Notes: generated from the sequence alone by a model not told the origin. 6,374 bases of DNA from Leptolinea sp. (GCA_022837205.1 JALHEL010000166.1:1-6374), one strand, 5' to 3'; numbered from the stretch's first letter, positions 1 through 5,995 are shown. A program made the numbers and translations.

Positions 1-869
1 ACCACAAGCGGATTCTTTGGATTATCGTTCAAGTAATAAATTAAAATATCCGGAAAGTGATAGGTATTATTGTCTACATTATTATCGATTCCTTTTTCCC
101 CCCAATAAGCACGCCCGGGATAAGGATTCAGATTTTCACCGATAAATTTTTCAATCGTATTAATTTGTTTGGTTGTGAGATCATGGATTTTTGAAATCTC
201 CCGGTATTTCCCATGGATTAATAAATCATAAGAATCACGAATAACATCCAAAGTCTTATCGGGGATATCGATTAATCCGGATAAATGCTGGATTTGAACC
301 ATTAAAGCTTCTTGAGGATTGCGCGAACCGACACCAAGGGGATCCGCATGCTGGATTAATTGAATAACCTCCTCGATTTTTGAAGGAAGTACATGGTAAT
401 ATTGAGCAATCTCCAATACAGAGGAAGTTATAAATCCGTCTTCATCAAGACTTGTCAGCAAATAAGCCGCGATCATTTTTTCATCATCCTCGAGATCGGG
501 ACCTATTTGTCGTAAAACATAAGTCGGCAAATCTTCATGCTGCGCGGAATCCATATCCGGTTCATGAGATAATTCCGAATGGACAGCATAATTTTCAACC
601 GCAAAATCATCACGCGGGCTGACGAAAACAATGCTTTCTTCATCTTCGGATTTTAAGGTGCAACAGTTAGGGCAAATACCATTGTCGGGAAGCAAACGAT
701 GACAGGTCGGACAAATTCTTTCATCAGTCAGTTCCAAAGCCGGATTTACAGATAATTCACTGGCTATTTTTTCGCGAATTTCATCGGCAGACATACTGAG
801 TATTGTCATGGTTTGTGCTAAATGTGCTGAAGTTTGCTGACGTAATTCTTGCTTTTGACGTTGATACAT
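1..869 (-). CDS. rpoN: RNA polymerase sigma-54 factor, N-terminal 289 residues (3' end beyond window)
   Basis: This is the sigma factor that directs RNA polymerase to -24/-12 promoters and needs an AAA+ enhancer-binding activator to open them. Residues 1-50 match Region I: glutamine/leucine-rich, with LAQTMTILSMSADEIREKI followed by VNPALEL. The core-binding domain follows, with LTSLDEDGFI near 138-147 and DPLGVGSRNPQEAL at 176-189, then LNPYPGR further on. The last visible residues (HFPDILIYYLND) resemble the start of the DNA-binding region. The helix-turn-helix and RpoN box must lie beyond position 1. Between Region I and the core-binding domain sits CPTC (53-56) and CPNC (66-69), a probable zinc ribbon that classical RpoN lacks. 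The ATG at 867-869 is chosen because TGAGGA lies 7 nt upstream (877-882). The reading frame is open from start to window edge. Family assignment is firm; the zinc binding is inferred. Confidence 0.93.
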   Translation of the reverse strand, partial: MYQRQKQELRQQTSAHLAQTMTILSMSADEIREKIASELSVNPALELTDERICPTCHRLLPDNGICPNCCTLKSEDEESIVFVSPRDDFAVENYAVHSELSHEPDMDSAQHEDLPTYVLRQIGPDLEDDEKMIAAYLLTSLDEDGFITSSVLEIAQYYHVLPSKIEEVIQLIQHADPLGVGSRNPQEALMVQIQHLSGLIDIPDKTLDVIRDSYDLLIHGKYREISKIHDLTTKQINTIEKFIGENLNPYPGRAYWGEKGIDNNVDNNTYHFPDILIYYLNDNPKNPLV

Positions 870-876
870 AATTTAT

Positions 877-882
877 TCCTCA
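877..882 (-). promoter_or_regulatory. Ribosome binding site of rpoN
   Basis: TGAGGA on the minus strand, 7 nt before the ATG at 869. It fixes the rpoN start. Confidence 0.75.
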
Positions 883-948
883 TTATTCCGGCAAGTTTCA
901 GAAATCTGTATTCGTAATTATTCAGAAACCATTCGTTTAAGCTATAGG

Positions 949-964
949 TGCAAGTTTTATACCA
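949..964 (-). promoter_or_regulatory. Candidate sigma-54 (-24/-12) promoter of rpoN
   Basis: Read on the minus strand, this is TGGTATAAAACTTGCA. It has the invariant GG and GC separated by exactly 10 nt, plus TTGCA at -12. The known consensus is TGGCACG-N4-TTGCA; here the middle CACG is replaced by TATA, so the match is at the critical ends only. Counting from GC at -13/-12, transcription would start near 938, giving a leader of about 69 nt before the rpoN ATG. Sigma-54 autoregulation is known in some bacteria. An alternative reading is that TATAAA within it acts as a sigma-70 -10 box, but no -35 box stands at the right distance. Confidence 0.5.
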
Positions 965-1022
965 CAGCACAAGAATTGTACCAGACTCAAGTATTCTTCA
1001 AAAGAGTTTAAAAGGAGTCGCT

Positions 1023-1055
1023 ATGATTTTTAATTCTGAATATTCCGTTTATTGA
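1023..1055 (+). CDS. Possible 10-residue leader peptide upstream of trmFO
   Basis: The ORF ATG...TGA encodes MIFNSEYSVY. It is preceded by AAAGGAG at 1011-1017 with a 5-nt spacer, a ribosome binding site as good as that of any gene in the window. Its stop overlaps a TTG (1052-1054) in the trmFO frame, and the true trmFO ribosome binding site begins 22 nt after the stop. There is no run of one amino acid as in classical attenuator leaders. It could be a translated leader that tunes trmFO expression, a decayed upstream start, or chance. I recognise no family for so short a peptide. Confidence 0.25.
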   Translation: MIFNSEYSVY

Positions 1056-1061
1056 ATATTC
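1038..1061. repeat. Two copies of the palindrome GAATATTC
   Basis: Identical, self-palindromic octamers lie at 1038-1045 and 1054-1061 with 8 nt between, so their centres are 16 bp apart. They could form an 8-bp hairpin with an 8-nt loop in the trmFO leader RNA, or be a two-site operator. The pair is centred about 112 bp upstream of the predicted rpoN start site. That is where enhancer-binding activators of sigma-54 promoters commonly bind. No function is proven. Confidence 0.4.
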
Positions 1062-1077
1062 TTATTACAACGCGATC

Positions 1078-1083
1078 AAGGAG
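1078..1083 (+). promoter_or_regulatory. Ribosome binding site that sets the trmFO start
   Basis: AAGGAG followed by a 7-nt spacer to the ATG at 1091. It favours 1091 over the upstream in-frame TTG at 1052, which has no such site immediately before it. Confidence 0.8.
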
Positions 1084-1090
1084 AAAATCC

Positions 1091-2383
1091 ATGGTAAAAA
1101 TGTTCGATATGGGAAGCAATAATCAATCCGATTTATGTATAATCGGCGGGGGCTTAGCCGGTTGTGAAGCTGCATGGACTGCTGCACAAAAAGGAGTTCA
1201 TGTCATTCTTTACGAAATGAGACCACAAAAAATGACCGAAGCCCATGTGAGCGGAAATCTGGCGGAATTGGTTTGTTCTAATTCTTTGGGATCAAACCTG
1301 ATCGATCGCGCTTCCGGCTTATTGAAAGAAGAACTTCGTTTTTTGGGCTCACTTCTGATCGATATAGCGGAAAAAACAAAATTGCCCGCAGGGAATGCAT
1401 TAGCTGTGGATCGTGAAGCATTTTCGATCGCGATTGAAAATGCTGTTTTGAGTCACCCGAATATACAGGTAATCCGTGATGAAGTGAAGTATATTCCCGA
1501 CGATTTACCGGTAATCATCGCAAGCGGACCGTTGACTTCCGAATCGTTATGTAAAGATATTGTCCGCTTGACCGGAGAAGAGAATCTCTATTTTTATGAT
1601 GCAATCGCCCCGGTTGTTTATGCCGATTCGATCGATTTTAAGATTGCTTTTCGAGCTTCTCGTTATGATTTTGACAACTCCGCTCATGCCGAACGGATTG
1701 AGTTAAAAGATTTTGAGAAAGATATCCTTTCCGGTCAGCAGAAATTTTTCGAAGGCTGTTTACCGATTGAAATATTGGCAGCCAGAGGGAAAGATGCGCT
1801 GGCATTTGGTCCTCTTCGTCCGACCGGATTGAAAGATCCACATACCGGGCATCGTCCTTGGGCGGTTTTGCAGTTACGACAAGATAATCTCGCGGGAGAT
1901 TTATATAACCTGGTAGGTTTTCAAACAAATCTTCGCTACTCCGAACAAGAAAGAGTATTTCGAAATATTCCCGGGCTGGAAAATGCCGTTTTTGCCCGCT
2001 TTGGTCAAATGCATCGGAATACATTCCTTTCTTCCCCCGGCTTGATCAATGAACATCTGCAATTAATTTCCGATCCGCGAATATTCTTTGCCGGACAACT
2101 GGCCGGCGTTGAAGGATATATGGGAAATATTGGAACCGGTTTGGTTGCGGGATTAAATGCAGCCGCATTCATCCACGGAGATCCGTTACCCCTTTTCCCT
2201 ATAGAGACAATGCTCGGCTCGATGATTCATTACTTGGCAAATTCAGAGAAAAAGAATTTTCAGCCGATTAAGGCGAATTTCGGCATATTACCTCTCTTAG
2301 AGAACCCTCCCCGATCAAAGCAGGAACGGGGAAGGCAATATGCAATTCGCTCTTTAGATACATTAAAAAATCTTCGATCGTAG
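1091..2383 (+). CDS. trmFO: Folate/FAD-dependent tRNA (uracil-54-C5)-methyltransferase TrmFO
   Basis: This cytoplasmic flavoprotein makes 5-methyluridine (T) at position 54 of tRNA, using methylenetetrahydrofolate as carbon donor and reduced FAD. The 430-residue product has the N-terminal dinucleotide-binding motif CIIGGGLAGCEAA (16-28) followed by YEMRP (41-45). LVCSNSL contains Cys62 and FEGCLPIE contains Cys223; these correspond to the two functional cysteines studied in the Bacillus enzyme. GPLRPTGL and the C-terminal FAD-contacting GVEGYMGNIGTGLVAG (about 339-354) are intact. Length is normal for the family (roughly 430-450). The ATG at 1091 is preferred because of its AAGGAG; starting at the TTG at 1052 would add 13 residues unlike the family. 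The gene stands alone on the plus strand and meets the csp gene tail to tail with only 10 nt between. I see no clear sigma-70 promoter or hairpin terminator for it. Confidence 0.96.
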   Translation: MVKMFDMGSNNQSDLCIIGGGLAGCEAAWTAAQKGVHVILYEMRPQKMTEAHVSGNLAELVCSNSLGSNLIDRASGLLKEELRFLGSLLIDIAEKTKLPAGNALAVDREAFSIAIENAVLSHPNIQVIRDEVKYIPDDLPVIIASGPLTSESLCKDIVRLTGEENLYFYDAIAPVVYADSIDFKIAFRASRYDFDNSAHAERIELKDFEKDILSGQQKFFEGCLPIEILAARGKDALAFGPLRPTGLKDPHTGHRPWAVLQLRQDNLAGDLYNLVGFQTNLRYSEQERVFRNIPGLENAVFARFGQMHRNTFLSSPGLINEHLQLISDPRIFFAGQLAGVEGYMGNIGTGLVAGLNAAAFIHGDPLPLFPIETMLGSMIHYLANSEKKNFQPIKANFGILPLLENPPRSKQERGRQYAIRSLDTLKNLRS

Positions 2384-2393
2384 GCCGGTTGAA

Positions 2394-2621
2394 TTATTCT
2401 TTTTTCTCTTTATCGATAACATGAACTTCAGTTGCCCGTAGTCCTTTTGAACTTTCTACCGGAATAAATTCAACCTGTTGACCTTCCGACAGATTTTTAA
2501 ATCCGTCCGACCGGATATCCAAATAATGAACAAAAATATCTTTTTGACCCGGAACCGCTATAAATCCGTATCCCTTACTCGTATTAAACCATTTGACTGT
2601 ACCGGTTAATTTTTCACTCAT
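2394..2621 (-). CDS. CspA-family cold-shock / RNA-binding protein
   Basis: This is a 75-residue single cold-shock domain, a five-strand OB fold that binds single-stranded RNA and DNA in the cytoplasm and melts secondary structure. The start GTVKWFNTSKGYGFI holds RNP1 (KGYGFI, 16-21). RNP2 is DIFVHY (28-33). The C-terminal half has EGQQVEF and the family-like ending KGLRATEV, then an acidic/basic tail. The ATG at 2619-2621 is chosen because an AGGAG lies 8 nt upstream; the longer open frame to 2705 overlaps the previous gene and has no family similarity. It is the last gene of the minus-strand unit, 52 nt after the membrane-protein stop. That gap is too short for the long thermosensing leader known from E. 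coli cspA, and I see no promoter of its own. Which Csp paralogue it is cannot be told. Confidence 0.93.
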   Translation of the reverse strand: MSEKLTGTVKWFNTSKGYGFIAVPGQKDIFVHYLDIRSDGFKNLSEGQQVEFIPVESSKGLRATEVHVIDKEKKE

Positions 2622-2628
2622 AATATGA

Positions 2629-2634
2629 TCTCCT
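2629..2634 (-). promoter_or_regulatory. Ribosome binding site that sets the csp start
   Basis: AGGAGA on the minus strand lies 7-8 nt before the ATG at 2621. It rules out the longer in-frame start at 2705. Confidence 0.8.
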
Positions 2635-2673
2635 AAAATTCTTACCTGATAAAAAGTCCGACGGATATCGCAT

Positions 2674-2934
2674 TTACTCAATCGGCCTGCTGATCCATCC
2701 GCCAATTAATAACAAGCCGATACTGACAATTGTTCCCACTCCGAAATTAATCGTTCCGAGTGTTAAAAATTTTATTCCCATCAACTCGGCAATATATTGA
2801 CCGCCAAAAAAGCCGATGTTAGAGACAACAATGTAAATAAAAAGGGTAAAAAGATTCCCGCCTCTGATTAAATGGAAGATACACGCATATAAAGTAGCCA
2901 TTATGAAACTGAAAATAATTGCGGGTAGTATCAT
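2674..2934 (-). CDS. Small three-helix membrane protein of unknown function
   Basis: The 86-residue product is almost entirely hydrophobic. Predicted membrane spans lie at about 2-22, 28-48 and 57-80. A conserved-looking HLIRGG turn (21-26) follows helix 1, NIGFFGGQYI lies in helix 2, and a glycine-rich helix 3 (GTINFGVGTIVSIG) ends in WISRPIE. There is no signal peptide cleavage site, cysteine pair or catalytic motif. Its ATG overlaps the mnmA stop by one base (TAATG), so translation is almost certainly coupled to mnmA. From memory, similar proteins of 80-90 residues occur in Anaerolineae-type genomes without an assigned role; I could not check this. A holin-like or small transporter-like role is conceivable but unsupported. 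That it is a real gene rests on the overlap, the length and the coherent helix pattern. Confidence 0.8.
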   Translation of the reverse strand: MILPAIIFSFIMATLYACIFHLIRGGNLFTLFIYIVVSNIGFFGGQYIAELMGIKFLTLGTINFGVGTIVSIGLLLIGGWISRPIE

Positions 2935-4028
2935 TATTTTCTTTCCGTTTTCAAAATTCTACCACTGCCTATGACTTCGCCTTCCGTATCATATAGAACC
3001 GCAATTTGTCCGCAAGCCACTCCGTCAAAGAAGTCATCTTTTAAAGAAATGATCATTTTCTTTTCCTCGGTTATTCGAACAGAAACGGGCACCGCCTTTG
3101 ACTTATATCGGAACTGGGCAAAACAATCGAAGGAATCAACCGTTTGTTCGTTGCAGATCCAATTAATATCATCGGCAACCACCTTTTTTACTCTCAAATC
3201 TTCTTTTTGACCCAAAACAATTTCATTACGAATTACGTCTTTTGCGATGACATATAGCGGATTCTTTGCGGATATTTTTAATCCTTTTCGTTGTCCGATT
3301 GTATAAAAAGGAATCCCGTCATGCTGCCCGATTTCTTTTCCTTCCGAATCGATAAATTTTCCCGGCGAAATCCGTTGCGGCTGCATTTGTTTTAGAAATC
3401 TGCGATAATCTCCGTCACCGATAAAGCAGATATCTTGGCTTTCCGGTTTTTCGCTATAAGGAAGATGATATTCAGCCGAAATTTTTCGAACTTGGGACTT
3501 GAAATAATCGCCTACCGGAAAAACAGAACGTTGGAGTTGCCTTTGAGATAAGCGACTGATTACATAAGACTGATCTTTATTGGGATCCATTCCGCGAAAT
3601 AAGTGGGTTATTCCTCTCTCATCTTTAATGGTGCGCACATAATGACCGGTAGCGACATACTCCGCATCCATTGCATCGGCATATTGCAATAATTGTCTCC
3701 AACGTACCAAAGGGTTACACCATGCGCAGGGATTGGGAGTCTCTCCCAAAAAATAAGAAGAAATAAACGGTTGCACCACAGATTCATAGAATGGTTCTAC
3801 CGCATCCAAAAGGTAGAAAGGAATATCAATTTTGGTTGCAATCCGATGTGCTTGATTCGCAGCTTCAATCGAACAACATTGGTTTTCACGATCAAAGCCC
3901 TCTTCAGCCCATAATTTAAGCATTACACCGATTACATCAAATCCTTGCTGTTTTAATAACAATGCGGCTACAGAACTGTCCACTCCGCCGCTCATTCCGA
4001 CGATTACTCTTTGTTTTTTCTTGATCAT
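2934..4028 (-). CDS. mnmA: tRNA-specific 2-thiouridylase MnmA
   Basis: MnmA activates U34 of tRNA-Lys, -Glu and -Gln with ATP and inserts sulfur, giving the 2-thio part of mnm5s2U, which secures decoding of A/G-ending codons. The 364-residue product has the ATP-binding PP-loop SGGVDS (13-18). NPCAWCN contains Cys101 and Cys104; Cys104 aligns with the catalytic nucleophile. The second functional cysteine, Cys201, lies in QDICFIG. TGHYVR (127-132) and DQSYVISRL (152-160) are typical, and a C-terminal beta-barrel region ends the protein. Length matches the family (about 360). The segment after Cys104 reads NPLVRW where many members have NKEIKF, a noticeable divergence in a usually conserved spot. 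The ATG starts 2 nt after the desulfurase TAA, with no Shine-Dalgarno sequence, so translational coupling is likely. The stop overlaps the next start. Confidence 0.97.
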   Translation of the reverse strand: MIKKKQRVIVGMSGGVDSSVAALLLKQQGFDVIGVMLKLWAEEGFDRENQCCSIEAANQAHRIATKIDIPFYLLDAVEPFYESVVQPFISSYFLGETPNPCAWCNPLVRWRQLLQYADAMDAEYVATGHYVRTIKDERGITHLFRGMDPNKDQSYVISRLSQRQLQRSVFPVGDYFKSQVRKISAEYHLPYSEKPESQDICFIGDGDYRRFLKQMQPQRISPGKFIDSEGKEIGQHDGIPFYTIGQRKGLKISAKNPLYVIAKDVIRNEIVLGQKEDLRVKKVVADDINWICNEQTVDSFDCFAQFRYKSKAVPVSVRITEEKKMIISLKDDFFDGVACGQIAVLYDTEGEVIGSGRILKTERK

Positions 4029-4030
4029 TA

Positions 4031-5203
4031 TTAAGAACGCCGTAAAATTCTGATCGATCTTTTTAGAGCATTTACCAATGAATAAATTGCATCATCAGTA
4101 GTATAGATACCGACTGTAATTCTTAATCCGCCGTTTGCCCACTCGCTGCTCAAGCCAATGTCGATCAATTGTTGTTGACCATGAATTTTTGAGGAACGAC
4201 ATGCCGAACCGATGGAAACAGCAAATCCTTTTTGATCCAGCAAGGATTGTAAAACGAGACTATCAATACCTTTGAAAGCAAAACTGGCATGATTCGTCAA
4301 TCTTTCAGTCGGATGACCGGTTAATAGGCAGTCGGGAATGTTTTCTGAGATTAATTGAATCAGTAAATCCCTTTTCTGTCGCTCAAATTGGATTCGCTTG
4401 TCAAATTCATTATCAAGAATTTGATATGCCGCAGCCATTCCGACTATATAAGGCACATTATGGGTCCCTGCTCGTTTGCCATTTTCTTGTTTTCCGCCAT
4501 GTATGAAAGGTAAAAAATTTTCCACACCATTACCGAGCAAAATTGCGCCGGTGCCTTTGGGCCCATAGCATTTATGAGCCGCAATATTCATCATCGAAAT
4601 TTCGGAATTTCCAAAATCGATTTGATTATGAGCAACATATTGTGTGGCATCTGTATGAAAAGGAATTCCTTTTTCCTTACAGACTCGAGCAATTTCAGGA
4701 ATCGGATTGATTGTTCCGATTTCATTGTTTCCGTAAATTACCGAAACCAATACCGTATCAGAGCGAATCATTTTCCTTACATCGTCCGGATCGACTTGCC
4801 CATATTGATTAACTGGTAATTGATCGATAATACAAAAACCGGCATCTTGTAAAAATTTTGCGGTTTCATTAACGGCACTATGCTCCAATGGAGAAATCAG
4901 AAGACGACCGGGCTTACCGTAAATTTTCCAATATTGAAAGACTGTTCCCCACAGAATTGTATTGCAGGCTTCCGTTGACGAACCGGTAAAAATCAAATTA
5001 TCCGGATTCGTAATATGAAAGTGATCGAGTAGAATATTACGAGCATCTTCGACCGCTCCATAAGCTTGTTGACCGAATCGGTGGGCTGACGAAGGATTCC
5101 CAAACAGATTTGTAAAATAGGGTTGCATGCGTGTAAAAACTGTCGGAAGGAGCGGAGTAGTTGCTGCGTAATCGAAATAGTTTTCAATATTTAACCTTTT
5201 CAT
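4031..5203 (-). CDS. iscS: Cysteine desulfurase, NifS/IscS family (probable sulfur donor to MnmA)
   Basis: This PLP enzyme converts cysteine to alanine and carries the released sulfur as a persulfide. The 390-residue product shows the family in order: FDYAATTP (10-17), GNPSSAH, FTGSSTEACN, LEHSAVN (the PLP-stacking histidine), YGNNEIGTINPI, HTDATQ, HKCYGPKG with the PLP lysine at Lys211, GGKQENGKRAGTHN, and SIGSACRSS with the catalytic Cys335. The loop reads SACRSS rather than the commoner SACSS. The tail after the last helix is short compared with E. coli IscS, whose tail contacts IscU. It is followed after 2 nt by mnmA, as in the Bacillus yrvO-mnmA pair where the desulfurase serves MnmA directly; I infer the same here. 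A general Fe-S role cannot be excluded, since no iscU or sufU is visible. ATG 5203 is the only start before the DYAATTP motif; it lacks a ribosome binding site. Confidence 0.95.
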   Translation of the reverse strand: MKRLNIENYFDYAATTPLLPTVFTRMQPYFTNLFGNPSSAHRFGQQAYGAVEDARNILLDHFHITNPDNLIFTGSSTEACNTILWGTVFQYWKIYGKPGRLLISPLEHSAVNETAKFLQDAGFCIIDQLPVNQYGQVDPDDVRKMIRSDTVLVSVIYGNNEIGTINPIPEIARVCKEKGIPFHTDATQYVAHNQIDFGNSEISMMNIAAHKCYGPKGTGAILLGNGVENFLPFIHGGKQENGKRAGTHNVPYIVGMAAAYQILDNEFDKRIQFERQKRDLLIQLISENIPDCLLTGHPTERLTNHASFAFKGIDSLVLQSLLDQKGFAVSIGSACRSSKIHGQQQLIDIGLSSEWANGGLRITVGIYTTDDAIYSLVNALKRSIRILRRS

Positions 5204-5209
5204 AACTCG

Positions 5210-5215
5210 ATTATA
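5210..5215 (-). promoter_or_regulatory. -10 box for a leaderless desulfurase-mnmA mRNA
   Basis: A perfect TATAAT on the minus strand is followed by exactly 6 nt and then the ATG at 5203. With normal -10 to +1 spacing, transcription would begin at the A of the start codon. No Shine-Dalgarno sequence precedes the ATG, which fits leaderless translation. The -35 region at the usual distance (TTTCCG at 5233-5238) matches poorly. Confidence 0.5.
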
Positions 5216-5229
5216 TTCAGTTTAAAAGA

Positions 5230-5258
5230 TTGCGGAAATAATTTACAATTAATAGAGT
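5230..5258 (+). promoter_or_regulatory. Weak candidate promoter for the anchored protein gene
   Basis: TTGCGG (5230-5235) and TAGAGT (5253-5258) stand 17 nt apart, matching 3/6 and 4/6 of the sigma-70 boxes. They lie in the 98-bp divergent gap shared with the desulfurase. This is suggestive only. Confidence 0.25.
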
Positions 5259-5301
5259 ATAGAAGAAAGAAAGCTGTTTAATGAGACTTCAAAGAGGATA
5301 A

Positions 5302-5871
5302 ATGGACCAGATTTTTCAATTCTTTAATCAAATTATTTCTTGGTTTTCCGGATTATCGTTGGCAGAAAAGTTGGGAGTAATTGGTTTTATCTTATCCTCC
5401 CTGATCTCAATTATTTATATAATTAAATGGATCGCTCATCTTTTCCGTCGAGAAAAAAGGAAAGTATCGTTGAGTTTTAAACTTGAAGACGTTACACATG
5501 AAATGTTTAAAAAGAAAGGTTTTGTCACTTTTGATCTTTATGTTCGAAACGACGGAGATTCACCCATCGAAATCCTTCAATCCGGATTCATTTTAGCCGA
5601 TGGAACAGAAATACCAATTTATGAGGAACCCCATAAAATTAAGGCTCCCGATAATGTTATCGTTCAACCAGGACATGAAGCTTTTTATGATAATTGCGAT
5701 TTGTTTCAAATTTTGAATGTTAACGGCGTCAATTATAAAAAAATTGTCGGTTTTTATGCGGATGTAAAGGGAGCGCCTCGCTTTCGAACAGAAGGTGATA
5801 TCCACCCATTAATGAATGATCAGATAGTTCGCGGAATTTTGACGGATAAAAAAGGATTAAATGGATTCTGA
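5302..5871 (+). CDS. Membrane-anchored protein of unknown function
   Basis: I do not recognise this 189-residue protein. Residues 1-23 form an amphipathic, aromatic-rich start. One strong membrane helix spans about 24-48 (LGVIGFILSSLISIIYIIKW) and is followed at once by the basic cluster RREKRK (49-54). By the positive-inside rule, the remaining 135 residues should face the cytoplasm. That part reads as beta-strand-rich: VSLSFKLEDV, then VTFDLYVRNDGDSPIEILQSGFILADGTEIPI, a pattern typical of an immunoglobulin-like or beta-sandwich fold. There are only two charged-residue clusters, one cysteine and no visible catalytic motif. The ATG is preceded by GAGGA with only 3 nt of spacing, closer than usual, and directly abuts the TAA of a 6-codon ORF at 5281. 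The gene faces away from the desulfurase operon and ends 52 nt before the tRNA. Base composition resembles its neighbours. It could be a lineage-specific accessory protein. Confidence 0.75.
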   Translation: MDQIFQFFNQIISWFSGLSLAEKLGVIGFILSSLISIIYIIKWIAHLFRREKRKVSLSFKLEDVTHEMFKKKGFVTFDLYVRNDGDSPIEILQSGFILADGTEIPIYEEPHKIKAPDNVIVQPGHEAFYDNCDLFQILNVNGVNYKKIVGFYADVKGAPRFRTEGDIHPLMNDQIVRGILTDKKGLNGF

Positions 5872-5895
5872 TCAATTTTTTCCGGAAAAAGTTTG

Positions 5896-5904
5896 TGGTA
5901 AAAT
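5896..5904 (+). promoter_or_regulatory. Extended -10 promoter of tRNA-Gly
   Basis: TGGTAAAAT contains an extended -10 element (TGN plus TAAAAT, 5/6 to TATAAT). A T-tract stands at the -35 distance (5876-5881), weak but common with extended -10 promoters. The start would be near 5911, leaving about 13 nt of 5' leader for RNase P to remove. Confidence 0.5.
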
Positions 5905-5923
5905 TTCTCTGCAATCCGTTCAA

Positions 5924-5995
5924 GCGGGAGTAGCCAAGTGGTAAGGCATTAGCTTCCCAAGCTAACATTCGCGAGTTCGAATCTCGTCTCCCGCT
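5924..5995 (+). tRNA. tRNA-Gly, anticodon CCC
   Basis: The full cloverleaf can be drawn. The acceptor stem GCGGGAG (5924-5930) pairs perfectly with CTCCCGC (5988-5994). The D stem is GCC/GGC (5933-5935, 5945-5947) with a GG-containing loop. The anticodon stem TTAGC/GCTAA (5949-5953, 5961-5965) encloses the loop TTCCCAA, with CCC at 5956-5958. The variable loop is 5 nt. The T stem GCGAG/CTCGT has one G-U pair and encloses TTCGAAT. The discriminator is T5995, as expected for bacterial glycine tRNAs. CCA is not encoded (CTT follows), so it must be added enzymatically. It reads GGG codons only. Position 54 is U (5976), the target of the TrmFO encoded in this window. Confidence 0.96.

Noticed and set aside
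1052..1090. TTG start extending TrmFO by 13 residues
   Set aside because: The family begins close to the dinucleotide-binding motif, and the ATG at 1091 has AAGGAG at ideal distance.
1638..2024. 128-codon open frame opposite trmFO
   Set aside because: It is antisense to a clearly coding TrmFO segment that contains conserved motifs, and its translation matches nothing recognisable.
2360..2410. Terminator between trmFO and csp
   Set aside because: A-tract and T-tract flank the convergent stops, but I could not draw a continuous stem of more than 6 A-T pairs.
2622..2705. N-terminal extension of the cold-shock protein
   Set aside because: It overlaps the preceding gene, is not domain-like, and the AGGAG at 2629-2634 marks the shorter start.
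5281..5301. Six-codon ORF MRLQRG directly abutting the ATG at 5302
   Set aside because: No convincing ribosome site precedes it and its length is within chance.
5896..5912. Second sigma-54 promoter before tRNA-Gly (GG ... GC)
   Set aside because: GG and GC are 12 nt apart, not 10, and TTGC is absent; the extended -10 explains the site better.
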